Virus record (IMG/VR): IMGVR_UViG_3300045999_009214
Span: 1 to 31,789 of that record
Direction: 5' to 3' (one strand)
From: a virus
DNA: 31,789 nucleotides
Shown here piece after piece: positions 13,101 to 21,693 of the stretch. The notes beneath the pieces were generated by a model that saw nothing but the letters and a program-made list of their open reading frames with translations, searched no databases and was not told where the DNA came from. The stretch's first letter is position 1, and each line of letters opens with the position of its first letter. The position numbers were made by a program, and so were the translations under genes.

Positions 13101-13868
13101 ATGGCAACCGTTCTGTCCGGCGTTTCTGGCGCCTTCTACTACAAGCCCGCAGGTACCACAGCAACTTTTGGTGAATCCGATATTGTTGTCGGAAGCGACA
13201 CGATCAACGTTGGAGCCAATCTGAATTTCAAGGTTGGCGATCCTGTAAAATTTAACTTCCGCAATACGCAAACTGGCGCTGCTGGTTCTGGCACCCTTCC
13301 TTCCCCTCTCAGTACCGCAACCACCTATTACGTAATTGCTTACAGCAGCTCCACTGGACTTCTGCAAGTTTCCACCACTGCTGGCGGTGCAACTGTTGAC
13401 ATTGCTGATGACGGCACTGTTGCTGCGCCTAACAAGTTTGAAGTGTTCTACGCCAGCTACGCAGTTGTGGCAGAAGTGCGCGACTGGAGCCTTGAAATTT
13501 CACGCGCCGAAATTGATGTTACAACCATCGGTCAGACCCTTGGTCAGTACGTGCCCTTCCGCAAGTACATCTCTGGCTTTGGTGATGCCAATGGCACCGC
13601 CAACGTCTACATGACCGACGAAGATAACGCTCTGGCCAATCGCCTCGTGCAGGACGTGCTGCTGCGCAAACAGGTGGGCGCTGGCATGAAGCTCTACCTG
13701 GAGCGCATTGAGTCTGGTGGCTCTGTGGATGACACTAAATCTCGCTCGATCGAGATGCCTGTCACCCTGACCTCGGCTTCTCTGAACGTGAATCCGGACG
13801 ACGCTCAGTCTGTTGCCATCAACTTCCGTCCTTCGGAAGCTGTGAGCTTTGACTTTGCTACCACCTGA
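13101..13868 (+). CDS. Major tail tube protein with an inserted N-terminal domain
   Basis: The product is 255 residues and should polymerise as stacked hexamers around the tape measure. The tube core is recognisable from residue 123: VAEVRDWSLEISRAEIDVTT, then YISGFGDANGTANVYM and a late IEMPVTLTSASLNVNPDDAQ strand pair. Between the first strand (GAFYYKP) and this core lies an insertion of about 95 residues. It contains VGDPVKFNF, PLSTATTYYVIAYSSSTG and LQVSTTAGGATVDIADDGT, a beta-sandwich type module common in phage surface proteins. It probably protrudes from the tail. The start is preceded by CTTGTC. Codons are biased as in the capsid gene, and a UUCG terminator follows. Confidence 0.85.
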   Translation: MATVLSGVSGAFYYKPAGTTATFGESDIVVGSDTINVGANLNFKVGDPVKFNFRNTQTGAAGSGTLPSPLSTATTYYVIAYSSSTGLLQVSTTAGGATVDIADDGTVAAPNKFEVFYASYAVVAEVRDWSLEISRAEIDVTTIGQTLGQYVPFRKYISGFGDANGTANVYMTDEDNALANRLVQDVLLRKQVGAGMKLYLERIESGGSVDDTKSRSIEMPVTLTSASLNVNPDDAQSVAINFRPSEAVSFDFATT

Positions 13869-13885
13869 TTCAGCCAGGGTTACAC

Positions 13886-13915
13886 AGCCCCGCTTCGGCG
13901 GGGCTTTTCTTTTTT
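13886..13915 (+). terminator. Rho-independent terminator with UUCG loop after the tail tube gene
   Basis: AGCCCCGC (13886-13893), loop TTCG, GCGGGGCT (13898-13905), then TTTTCTTTTTT. This is the strongest of the UUCG hairpins and follows a gene with highly biased codons. Confidence 0.92.
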
Positions 13916-13927
13916 CTGAGTACGATC

Positions 13928-15211
13928 ATGCCTGACGCTGTAGTCCACGGAACACTGCCCACGGGCGCCGCAAGAGAGATTGATGCAACAAATGATGGCA
14001 AGCTTGAAGTAGATTCAAGTTTTTCAGGTGCATCTGTTGATGCTTTTGGGCGTCTAAGGGTTTCTGATCCGTTGACGCTTTTTGATTCGAGTCATCGGTA
14101 CGCGGATAATGGGCTGTGGGCTACGAGCGTATCGAATAGCGGTGCTGCGACATTTTCGGCAAACGAGGGTCTTGTTGATCTTGCTGTTACGACAGCTTCG
14201 GGATCTAAGGTTTACAGAGAAACGACCAAGTGTTTTAGTTATCAGCCAGGTAAGTCGTTACTTGCGTTGAACACTTTCGTGATGAACCCCGCAAAAGCGG
14301 GGCTGAGGCAGCGTGTTGGATATTATGGAGTGGCGAACGGCATCTATTTGGAGCTGGATGGCTCAACGCTCTCTTTCGTTGAGCGCAGCTCAGTTAGTGG
14401 GTCTGTCGTTGAAACAAAAGTTGCTCAAGCTGACTGGAACGGCGACAAGCTTGACGGAACAGGTGAGTCAGGCTTTGCGCTTGATGCGACAAAGGCACAG
14501 ATTATGTGGGTCGATATTGAGTGGCTCGGGCTGGGCACTGTTCGACTTGGCTTTGTGATTAACGGAGTTTTTATCCTGTGCCACTCTTTCCATCACGCCA
14601 ATCTTATTGCTTCAACTTATATTACAACTGCATCATTGCCATTGCGCTATGAAATCGAGAACACGGCAGGAACTGCGAGTGCAAGCACGTTAAAGCAAAT
14701 CTGCTCGACAGTGATTTCTGAAGGCGGCTACGAACTCCGGGGATTACAGCAAGCCGTCTCAATTCCGTTGACCTCTCCTCGCACGCTTGGTACTGCTGGG
14801 ACCTTTTACCCAGTGATTTCACTTCGTCTCAAGTCTGCTCGTCTTGATGGAATTGTCATCCTAACAGCGCTTTCTTTGCTTTCTATTTCTACTGGCAATT
14901 TTAACTGGCAGGTTCGTGCAACTGGTGCAACGACGGGGGGTTCTTGGGTAAGCGCGGGTGCGAATAGCTCTGTTGAGTATAACATTACTGGAACCTCTTA
15001 CGCCGATGGCCGCATCGTTGCTAGTGGCTTTTTTAGCTCAACGAATCAAAGTGGGGCCGGTGTTGACATCCTGAAAGAGGCTTTGTTTAAGTTTCAGCTA
15101 GAACGCGACTCTTTTACCTCTACGCCTTACGAGCTAACCCTTGTCATCGCTTCTGACGGGGCAGACGATCAAGTCGTCGCTTCTATGGATTTTGAAGAGA
15201 TCTCTCGTTGA
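13928..15211 (+). CDS. Virion structural protein of the cyanophage/marine phage type
   Basis: The product is 427 residues. I recognise a run of conserved phrases: DAFGRLRVSDPLTLFDSSHR, FSYQPGKSLLALNTFVMNP, RQRVGYYGVANGIYLELDG, MWVDIEWLGLGTVRLGFVIN and ISEGGYELRGLQQ. They define a beta-rich virion protein widely found in marine phages, including cyanophages. It behaves as a structural protein of unknown exact position, perhaps a head or tail fibre-like surface protein. Between the tail tube and chaperone genes, it is an unusual guest in the usual lambda-like order. Codon use is less biased than in the tube gene. It is followed by a promoter candidate. Confidence 0.75.
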   Translation: MPDAVVHGTLPTGAAREIDATNDGKLEVDSSFSGASVDAFGRLRVSDPLTLFDSSHRYADNGLWATSVSNSGAATFSANEGLVDLAVTTASGSKVYRETTKCFSYQPGKSLLALNTFVMNPAKAGLRQRVGYYGVANGIYLELDGSTLSFVERSSVSGSVVETKVAQADWNGDKLDGTGESGFALDATKAQIMWVDIEWLGLGTVRLGFVINGVFILCHSFHHANLIASTYITTASLPLRYEIENTAGTASASTLKQICSTVISEGGYELRGLQQAVSIPLTSPRTLGTAGTFYPVISLRLKSARLDGIVILTALSLLSISTGNFNWQVRATGATTGGSWVSAGANSSVEYNITGTSYADGRIVASGFFSSTNQSGAGVDILKEALFKFQLERDSFTSTPYELTLVIASDGADDQVVASMDFEEISR

Positions 15212-15240
15212 TTGCGATAAAGACATTTTTGATCTACAAT
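15212..15240 (+). promoter_or_regulatory. Sigma70-type promoter candidate for the tail chaperone and tape measure genes
   Basis: TTGCGA at 15212-15217 (4 of 6 consensus positions) is followed after exactly 17 bases by TACAAT at 15235-15240 (5 of 6). It lies in the 51-base gap before the chaperone start at 15263 and after a terminator further upstream, so a fresh transcription start here makes sense. Confidence 0.5.
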
Positions 15241-15262
15241 CCAAGCTGACCACGGTTTTTCT

Positions 15263-15634
15263 ATGGCCGCCACTCCTACCCCAGCTTCTCCAATGAGGGC
15301 AATTGATCGCTTGCGTAAGGCTTCAAACTTTGAGCCAATCAAACAAGTTGTTGAGCTTGTTGATGGCAGCGAGTTTGTATTTTATGCCACACCTTTGACC
15401 GCATCTGAACGCGAGAAGGCGCAAAAAGATGCAAAGTCTGACAACGCAAACGACTTTGCAATGCAGCTTCTGATCGCCAAAGCCCTCGACGAGAATGGTG
15501 AGCGACTTTTCAAGTCTGGAGACGCCGCTGTTCTGCGCAGGGAGGTTGAAGATGAAGACGTGCAAAAACTAATTCTTTGCGTCCTTCGCCCTCGTGGCTC
15601 GGAGGATGTAGAGCCCGACTCCAAAAGCGATTGA
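15263..15634 (+). CDS. Tail assembly chaperone, short form (gpG-like)
   Basis: The product is 123 residues, acidic at the end (PRGSEDVEPDSKSD). Segments VVELVDGSEFVFYATPLTAS and DAKSDNANDFAMQLLIAKALDE are typical of phage tail chaperones, which coat the tape measure before the tube forms. Position just before the tape measure gene is diagnostic for the G/GT system. A second frame without a good start begins inside its 3-prime end and carries the T-type extension, implying programmed frameshifting near codon 121. Confidence 0.8.
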   Translation: MAATPTPASPMRAIDRLRKASNFEPIKQVVELVDGSEFVFYATPLTASEREKAQKDAKSDNANDFAMQLLIAKALDENGERLFKSGDAAVLRREVEDEDVQKLILCVLRPRGSEDVEPDSKSD

Positions 15635-15824
15635 GCAAGAGCTAGAGTCTGACAACAGACTTTACTTCCAACTTTCTCTCGCGGAAGCCTTGCATTGCAC
15701 TTTGTTTGAACTTAAAAACAAAGTGACAGATGAGGAGCTTGCACTCTGGGCCGCTTACTTTTCTATCAAGAACAGGAGGCAAGAGAAAGAGATGGAGAAG
15801 ATCAAGCGTCAGGCTCGTCGTTAG
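15612..15824 (+). CDS. Tail chaperone extension (T part of G/GT), probably made by +1 frameshift
   Basis: This frame is open from 15612 to the TAG at 15822-15824, 70 codons, in the +1 frame relative to the short chaperone. After the likely crossover it reads AIEQELESDNRLYFQLSLAE, then LHCTLFELKNKVTDEELALW and AAYFSIKNRRQEKEMEKIKR. The phrase LAE-x-L-x-x-T-x-x-EL-x-x-x-x-x-x-EL-x-x-W-x-AY is the usual T-domain pattern. There is no ATG until near the end and no Shine-Dalgarno at its beginning, so independent translation is unlikely. In the longer product it would recruit the tail tube subunits. Confidence 0.75.
   Translation, partial: SPTPKAIEQELESDNRLYFQLSLAEALHCTLFELKNKVTDEELALWAAYFSIKNRRQEKEMEKIKRQARR
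15620..15634 (+). other. Putative +1 ribosomal frameshift site
   Basis: The short-form frame reads TCC AAA AGC GAT TGA. A tRNA-Lys on AAA (15623-15625) can re-pair perfectly on AAA at 15624-15626 after slipping +1, followed by GCG ATT GAG in the T frame. The T frame has a stop at 15609-15611 and the short frame stops at 15632-15634, so any shift must fall in this narrow window. A -2 shift gives the same frame but with poor re-pairing. Confidence 0.5.
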
Positions 15825-15846
15825 CCGCCTCTCGGGGCGGCTTTTT
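15823..15846 (+). terminator. Hairpin terminator between chaperone and tape measure genes
   Basis: AGCCGCC (15823-15829), a six-base loop, GGCGGCT (15836-15842), then TTTTT at 15842-15846. The left arm overlaps the chaperone stop codon. Partial termination would lower tape measure expression relative to the chaperones. Confidence 0.8.
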
Positions 15847-15886
15847 CGTATTTGGCTAGACTCAAGGGACATAGCGACTTGTTGAC

Positions 15887-18800
15887 GTGGCAAGCTACGA
15901 GGCGGTTATCAACCTTGTGGTTCAGGGTGAGGCTGCGCTTAATCGTATTCAGAAGAAAATTGATAATTTATACAAAACCGTAGGGGATCTTGAGACAAAG
16001 AAAAAGTTTCAAGGATCACAGGCTGCTGCTTCTTTTGTTAGAGAGCAGGCAAATGAGCTCGAAAGAGTTGTATCTGTTTCAAAGCAGCAAATCAAGGAGC
16101 AGGAGCGCAGCATTGTCAAGCAGAGCAAGCTCAATGCCGCTGTTGATTTATACGAAAGAAGACAGAGACAGCTCTCTCGCACAAGTGTAGCCAATCAAAA
16201 ACAATTTGCTGATCAAATCAGAGACATAGAGGAAGGATTTAAGTTTTTCAAAGATAGAAAAAGCGCTACAGGTGTTCAGGCAATTGCTACCGAGCTTGGA
16301 AGGATTATTGAATATGACAATGAAATAAATAGAATCTCTGAGCGTAGAACAGCTAATCAGCGTAGGCTTTTTGCTTTTAGCAAAGAGATCGCAAGATATG
16401 AAGCCTTTGGACTTAAGACTGATCGAGCAAGGAAGACTCTTTCTAGTTTTGAGGAAGTAGCCGGCGGTAATCAATTAAAAAAAGCACAGCAGTATGAAGC
16501 CGCACTCAGGAATCAGTTAAAGCTACTCAAAGATCAGCTAGTTGAGCAACAAAGAGTTGCAAAAATTGCACCAAGTTCGCCGATCCTTGGTGGAGTAAAT
16601 TTCCCTGGTAGTCCTAAAGCAGTTGCGGCTCAGCAAAGGGCGCAAGAGATTGCACTTCGCCAAGCCCAACGAGGATTCCCGGCATCGCCAATTGGCGGTG
16701 CTGTAACAATGATTGGGAGTCCAAAATTTCTTGCGGCTCAAGAAAGGGCGAGGTCTGCTGCAGAGCGGGCTCTACGCGCACAAGAAAAATCAGCGAAAGC
16801 CGCTGAGAACGCTGCAAATAAAGAAGCCGACAGAATTCTCAAGGAATCGCAAAAAGGATTTCCTTCTTCGCCGATCATGGGCGCTGTCTCCATGGCGGGC
16901 AGTCCTAGAGCCATTGCGGCTCAGGAGCGAAATCGCGCTGCGGCAGAAAAGCGCGCTGCTGTTCAGCGCAGAGCTGAAGAGCGTGCAGCGAAGGTTCAGC
17001 AGCAAGTTGCTGTCGCAGCAGAAAGAGCGGCAGAAAAAGCTCTAAAAGAAGCGCAGAAGGGATTCCCTTCGTCTCCAATTCTTGGAAGTGCAACAGTAGA
17101 GGGTAGCCCAAGGTGGAGAACCGCGCAGGAATCTGCTAGGCAAAAGCTTGAAAGTGCAGCAAAAGCTGCAGAGCGAGCAGCGGATAGAGCCTTGAAAGAA
17201 GCGCAGAAAGGATTCCCGTCGTCGCCAATTCTTGGCACTGCCACAATGACTGGCAGCCCAAAATGGAAGGCTGCGCAAGAGAAACTTGCAAGAGCTGCTG
17301 CTGGCGGAGGAGTTGCAGGCTCTGGCCTTGAGCAAGCACTTCAAGGGCTGCAAGAGGCTCGCGGGGCGCGTCAGTCTTTCCTTGGTGGTGTGTCTCCCGC
17401 GCAGGCGATTGATCAAATCGTGCGCGAGTTCAGAAAGGGTCAACCAGCAGTAGGTAATGTAGCGCAAAACATTGGAGATACATTTGCAACAAGCCTTAAG
17501 AAAGGTGCATCCGAAGCAGCGACGTCGGCAAGATCTTTTGCGACTGCTGCAGCCCAAGCAATCAAAAATGTGTTTGGCATCGCCAGCCCATCTCGTTTCA
17601 TGATCGAGTTGGTACAGAATCTAGTGAATACATATATCGCAGAAATGCAGAAATCCTATCCAAGGATTCAGGCGGCTACAGATAAAGCTTTTGGCGAGCA
17701 AACTTTGCTCAGAAGCGTAAAAGAGCTTCGTGCGACCGGCAGGGGTTTTGAATTCGCCGAGCGTCCATCGCGTGGATTCCGACCATTCCGCGAAGCTCAG
17801 GGTTTTGGGCGCGGCACCGAGGGCGCCACGCAAGAGTTCAACAACATGATGCTGGACTTCAGAAAGCAAATAGCTGAACTGACAACTCAACCAGAAATTT
17901 TTAGCAATCTCTTGAGAGGTCTTCCCGATGCTCGCATTACGACTGATTTGATTGGTGCGGCGAATCGTCGCGCACTTGCGTCCGAACTTCCGTCCTTTAT
18001 GCCCACGCAAAGGATGATGGGGCCTGGGGAGCTTGAAAAAGCAATTACAAATGCTTTTTCCAAGTTTGTTCGTGAGCTGAGAGTTCCCACTTCTGAGAGG
18101 ATTAGAGCGGAGAGATTTGCTGGGCCAAAGCTATTGACGCCCGCAGTAGAAATTATTACGCCATCACAGCAAGAAAGAATTGCTAGGGCTTACGAGCGTT
18201 CCGCGCAGAGAGCGCTTTCTGTTCTTGCCGAAGATGCTTTTAGGGGTGCTGGACGCCCTGCTATTTCTGCCGCAAACTTTGGGTTTATGGCAGATCCGGC
18301 TCGTATTAGTCGCCTTTCTGGCATTGGGCGTGCATTGCCGCCGGCGATTGACGTTGCATCCAGTGCTGTTGACGGAGAAAGCAGGGACTTGCGTGAATCT
18401 ATTCGCAATCTTTTTGATCGAATAAATCAAGGCATTCAGTCTGCGTTTAGCGGCTTTGGCGGATTCGGTGGTGGCAGTCGCAGTGACGGCGGCGGTGCCG
18501 CTAACGGCGGCGGCGGTCGTGGTGGAGCCCCGAATCAAGTTGCTCAACTGCTTGGTTTTGATGCAATCGGTGACATTTCTCGTGTTTCTACTCGTGAACT
18601 CGAAGCGCTTTCTGCTGCGGCCTCCGAGCTTCGCGCTGTTCTTGATCCAACAATTGAGGGCTTTGATCGTCTTGACAATCAATTGCGCGAAACAATTGGG
18701 CAGATTGGCCGTCAAATTGAGCGTCGCGCCCCTGAGGCTGATTTCCTGACTCGCCGATTTGGCCCTAGGGGCGGTCGGGCAGTCAGCGAAGGCTTGATTG

Positions 18801-21304
18801 GTGGCGCCTTCCCGCTGCTGTTTGGACAAGGCGTTGGAGCTGCTGCTGGCGGTGGCCTGGGTGGCGCTCTGGGCGGCTTTGCTGGTGGCGGACTGGGGTT
18901 TGGCTTGTCGCTGGCTGGCACTGCGCTAGGTACGGCGTTTGACACTCTTAATCAAGCAGCACAGGATACTGGCAAGGCACTCAGGTATCCAATTGAAGGA
19001 TTTGAAAAGCTAAAAGAAGCTGGCTTGCTTGCTGGCCGTGAGCAGGAATATTATATTTCCAAATTAATAGAAGCTGGAAGAGCTACAGAGGCGGCCGGCA
19101 TTATTCAGGCTGAAATTATCAAGAAAATAGGAGTGCGTGGAGTTGAAGATCTCCAGCGCCTTGGTGATTCTTCTTCTCGTCTCAGCAAAGCTTGGGCAGA
19201 ATTTACTCTGCAACTTCAGGCTGCGCTTGCCGGCCCAATGGCTGGCTTGTTGAATTGGCTAGCCAACACTATATCTGTAATCAATAATCGCACAAGGGAA
19301 GTGGCAAGACAGAGCGATATTACTTCCGGCCTTTCGCCAAACGACCTAAAGTCGCTTCAGGCTGAAGAACAAAGAATACTTTCAGGCGCAAATATTTTCA
19401 ATGAAGCTGCAAAGAGGCAGCAGGTATCTCAGCTTTATAGTCAATTTGAATCTAGAGCAAATATTAACGCTTCGACTACGCGACTCACCCCAGAGCAGCT
19501 TGACGCCCAAAAGAAAGCTGAAGGTGCAACAAAAGAACTGCAGGCCCAGGTCGAGCTTCAGTCAAAACAACTCTCGTTGACTGGACTGACACTTGAAAGA
19601 GATGAAGCTCGTTATGTAAATGCGGCAAAAGCTGTTGCAATTCAAGAGTATGACAATAAACTCCTTGAGATTAAAAATAGCTGGATTGGGCAAATTTTCA
19701 ACAAAGAGCAAAATCTTGCTAAAATTCGCAACGCGAATCTTCAGCTTGCAGCACAATTAAAACAGATCAATGAAGAAGTCGCTCGCCGACAAGAAGAAGT
19801 TTATCAAAACAGTCTTCAGGCCGAGATGGCTTTGTATCAAGAAGCTCAAAAGCAGTACGATCTAAATATTAAAATAACAGAATTCAATCAAGGAGAAATT
19901 GCAGCCTTAAAAGAAAGGCTGTCAAGAAATGAGCAAATAACCAATAGCAGGCTGGCTGAGTTTTACGTAGAAGAAGAGCTGGCAATGATTGCTGCTCGTA
20001 AAAATGGAACAGTTGAGCAGACCGCCAAGCTATACAGCCTTCGCCTTAAAACACTTCAGTCTGAGCTTGATCTAGAAAAAGGCGTAGCGCAGCAGAAAAT
20101 TGCTCAGTTGCAACTTGATAAATTAATTGCAATTGAAGAAGCAAAACGTCAGGCCGCCGACCCATTTGCACAATTCCGTCAATCTCAACAGCTTAATGAG
20201 CAGTTTACTAAAACATACTTCAGGCTCCTGAAAGAGGGAATTAAACCAGCGGAAGCTGAACGTCTTGCGAATTTTGAGCGTCTTGTTTCTGAGCAGCTTA
20301 GATCACTTGATATTCAAGTTGCAATAGCTCAATCCGTCTATGACGAAGCCGTTGCGCGTGGCATTCTTGGCAAAGAGCTGCAAAGCTATCTCGATAATCT
20401 TGAGAGAGCAAAAGCGGCTCGTGATTCAGCCGCCAAGGAAGCGGCCGGCGGCCCCGGTCCCGCATCCCAGGAAGTTCCAGGCGCAAAAATCCAAGAATTT
20501 ATTTCTACGGCAGAGGAAGAGCTGAAAGATCTTGAAGCTCTTGCTGTTCGCGTTTCTCAAGGTATTGGTGATGCAGTCGCAAATTCAATGGCCAACGGAA
20601 TCACTGGCTTGATTGAAGGCACAACTACAGCGAAAGAGGTATTTGCTGGATTTCTCAAAGATATGGGCAATATCTTGATTAAAGAAGGTACGCGCATGAT
20701 TGGCATGTACATCGCAATTGGCGTTGCAAAGATGTTTGCAGGATTGCTTAGTGGCGCAGGTGGCGCTAGCAAGCCAGCTCTACCTGGATCAATGGGGCAG
20801 GCAACAAAAACCGGACTTGATACCGGTGCCGGAAATATCTCAGATATGCTTAGTGGATTAGCCGCAAATGGCGCTTACTTCGCAAATGGAGTTTCAGCAT
20901 TTGCCAAAGGTGGAATGTTCACTAATTCAGTCGTTGCTTCGCCGACTCTCTTCAAGTTCGCCGATGGTGGCGTGCAGCGCACTGGGCTGATGGGCGAGGC
21001 CGGCCCGGAGGCAATCATGCCTTTGCGCCGCTCCGCCAATGGTCGCCTTGGGGTGGACGCAAACGGCCTGCGTGAAGCCATGGCGTCCGGTGGCAGCGGC
21101 TCCAGCGGTGCTTCCGTACTCAACATGAGCTTCCAGACCACCAGCATCGGTGGCGTCGAGTACGTGAGCCGCGAGCAACTTGAAGCCGCCATGGCCGCTA
21201 CGCGTCGTGATGCTGCACGTGATGGCGCAAAACGAGGCATGTCGATGACTCTCGATAAACTGCAACAAAGCCCAGGCACTCGTGGCCGCGTTGGACTCCG
21301 CTAA
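15887..21304 (+). CDS. Tail tape measure protein
   Basis: The product is 1805 residues from a GTG start, by far the longest gene. It sets tail length and passes into the host envelope on ejection. The N-terminal 220 residues are coiled coil. Residues about 227-465 hold five copies of a GFPSSPILG...GSP motif within Ala-rich helices. Near residue 563 is FGIASPSRFMIEL, a motif common in tape measures. Residues 969-1018 form a Gly/Ala-rich hydrophobic segment (GAFPLLFGQGVGAAAGGGLG), a probable membrane insert, and another hydrophobic stretch is near 1601-1627. Residues 1250-1550 are again coiled coil. The C-terminal motif FADGGVQRTGLMGEAGPEAI-MPLRR is a classic tape measure ending. At about 3 residues per 4.5 angstrom of helix this size suggests a very long tail. 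Confidence 0.95.
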   Translation: MASYEAVINLVVQGEAALNRIQKKIDNLYKTVGDLETKKKFQGSQAAASFVREQANELERVVSVSKQQIKEQERSIVKQSKLNAAVDLYERRQRQLSRTSVANQKQFADQIRDIEEGFKFFKDRKSATGVQAIATELGRIIEYDNEINRISERRTANQRRLFAFSKEIARYEAFGLKTDRARKTLSSFEEVAGGNQLKKAQQYEAALRNQLKLLKDQLVEQQRVAKIAPSSPILGGVNFPGSPKAVAAQQRAQEIALRQAQRGFPASPIGGAVTMIGSPKFLAAQERARSAAERALRAQEKSAKAAENAANKEADRILKESQKGFPSSPIMGAVSMAGSPRAIAAQERNRAAAEKRAAVQRRAEERAAKVQQQVAVAAERAAEKALKEAQKGFPSSPILGSATVEGSPRWRTAQESARQKLESAAKAAERAADRALKEAQKGFPSSPILGTATMTGSPKWKAAQEKLARAAAGGGVAGSGLEQALQGLQEARGARQSFLGGVSPAQAIDQIVREFRKGQPAVGNVAQNIGDTFATSLKKGASEAATSARSFATAAAQAIKNVFGIASPSRFMIELVQNLVNTYIAEMQKSYPRIQAATDKAFGEQTLLRSVKELRATGRGFEFAERPSRGFRPFREAQGFGRGTEGATQEFNNMMLDFRKQIAELTTQPEIFSNLLRGLPDARITTDLIGAANRRALASELPSFMPTQRMMGPGELEKAITNAFSKFVRELRVPTSERIRAERFAGPKLLTPAVEIITPSQQERIARAYERSAQRALSVLAEDAFRGAGRPAISAANFGFMADPARISRLSGIGRALPPAIDVASSAVDGESRDLRESIRNLFDRINQGIQSAFSGFGGFGGGSRSDGGGAANGGGGRGGAPNQVAQLLGFDAIGDISRVSTRELEALSAAASELRAVLDPTIEGFDRLDNQLRETIGQIGRQIERRAPEADFLTRRFGPRGGRAVSEGLIGGAFPLLFGQGVGAAAGGGLGGALGGFAGGGLGFGLSLAGTALGTAFDTLNQAAQDTGKALRYPIEGFEKLKEAGLLAGREQEYYISKLIEAGRATEAAGIIQAEIIKKIGVRGVEDLQRLGDSSSRLSKAWAEFTLQLQAALAGPMAGLLNWLANTISVINNRTREVARQSDITSGLSPNDLKSLQAEEQRILSGANIFNEAAKRQQVSQLYSQFESRANINASTTRLTPEQLDAQKKAEGATKELQAQVELQSKQLSLTGLTLERDEARYVNAAKAVAIQEYDNKLLEIKNSWIGQIFNKEQNLAKIRNANLQLAAQLKQINEEVARRQEEVYQNSLQAEMALYQEAQKQYDLNIKITEFNQGEIAALKERLSRNEQITNSRLAEFYVEEELAMIAARKNGTVEQTAKLYSLRLKTLQSELDLEKGVAQQKIAQLQLDKLIAIEEAKRQAADPFAQFRQSQQLNEQFTKTYFRLLKEGIKPAEAERLANFERLVSEQLRSLDIQVAIAQSVYDEAVARGILGKELQSYLDNLERAKAARDSAAKEAAGGPGPASQEVPGAKIQEFISTAEEELKDLEALAVRVSQGIGDAVANSMANGITGLIEGTTTAKEVFAGFLKDMGNILIKEGTRMIGMYIAIGVAKMFAGLLSGAGGASKPALPGSMGQATKTGLDTGAGNISDMLSGLAANGAYFANGVSAFAKGGMFTNSVVASPTLFKFADGGVQRTGLMGEAGPEAIMPLRRSANGRLGVDANGLREAMASGGSGSSGASVLNMSFQTTSIGGVEYVSREQLEAAMAATRRDAARDGAKRGMSMTLDKLQQSPGTRGRVGLR
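16565..17281 (+). repeat. Five divergent repeats inside the tape measure gene
   Basis: The encoded motif GFP-S/A-SPI-x-G-x-x-x-x-x-GSP-x-x-x-AAQE occurs at residues 227-250 (first three positions degenerate), 263-286, 324-347, 392-415 and 442-465. Spacings are 36, 61, 68 and 50 residues. Copies 4 and 5 share nearly identical DNA (GCGCAGAA-GGATTCCC...), which points to recent duplication. Confidence 0.8.
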
Positions 21305-21693
21305 TGGCTGCACAATTTCCTAGCATTAAGCCTTCGGAGCGTAGTTTTCGCCCTGGGCAATACCCAACAAAAAGCTACAGAGCATTGTCGGGCGCCATTG
21401 TAAAACGCGCTTTCGGTAATCGCGCCTACGGACATGAGTTGCAGCTTAGTTTTAACAATGTAAAAGATAGCGTAACAATTGCACTAGTCGATCACTACAA
21501 CAGTACTCGGGGAGGTTTTGATCGCTTCACGCTACCCGCCGAACTGTTTGCCGGTATGGACGCAAGCCTGCGAACAAGACTGCAAGCCCCCACTCAGATC
21601 AAGTGGGAGTACTCAGGCCCGCCTGACATCAAATCCGTGTTCAATGGCTTGAGCAGCATTACTATCACTCTTCTGGGGGAGCTTGAATACTGA
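21304..21693 (+). CDS. Minor tail protein (position of lambda gpM)
   Basis: The product is 129 residues and starts in the stop codon of the tape measure gene (TAATG), so it is coupled to it. It is beta-rich with KSYRALSGAIVKRAFGNRAY, GFDRFTLPAELFAG and QIKWEYSGPPDIKSVFNGLS. This ends in strands ITITLLGELEY. Small proteins of this type directly after the tape measure form the distal end of the tail in lambda-like phages (M-like). The pattern of a W-x-Y-x-x-PP step and a C-terminal strand is common to that family. No enzymatic motif is visible. Confidence 0.6.
   Translation: MAAQFPSIKPSERSFRPGQYPTKSYRALSGAIVKRAFGNRAYGHELQLSFNNVKDSVTIALVDHYNSTRGGFDRFTLPAELFAGMDASLRTRLQAPTQIKWEYSGPPDIKSVFNGLSSITITLLGELEY

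Noticed and set aside
15642-15893. 83-residue reverse-strand frame over the chaperone extension
   Set aside because: The + strand T-domain pattern (LAE-x-L...EL...W-x-AY) is convincing, and the reverse product has no features.
18164-18829. 221-residue reverse-strand frame opposite the tape measure
   Set aside because: Shadow of the tape measure; its Ala/Thr run (TTAAAVSGTAAVTATATT) is the complement of the Gly/Ser-rich linker codons.
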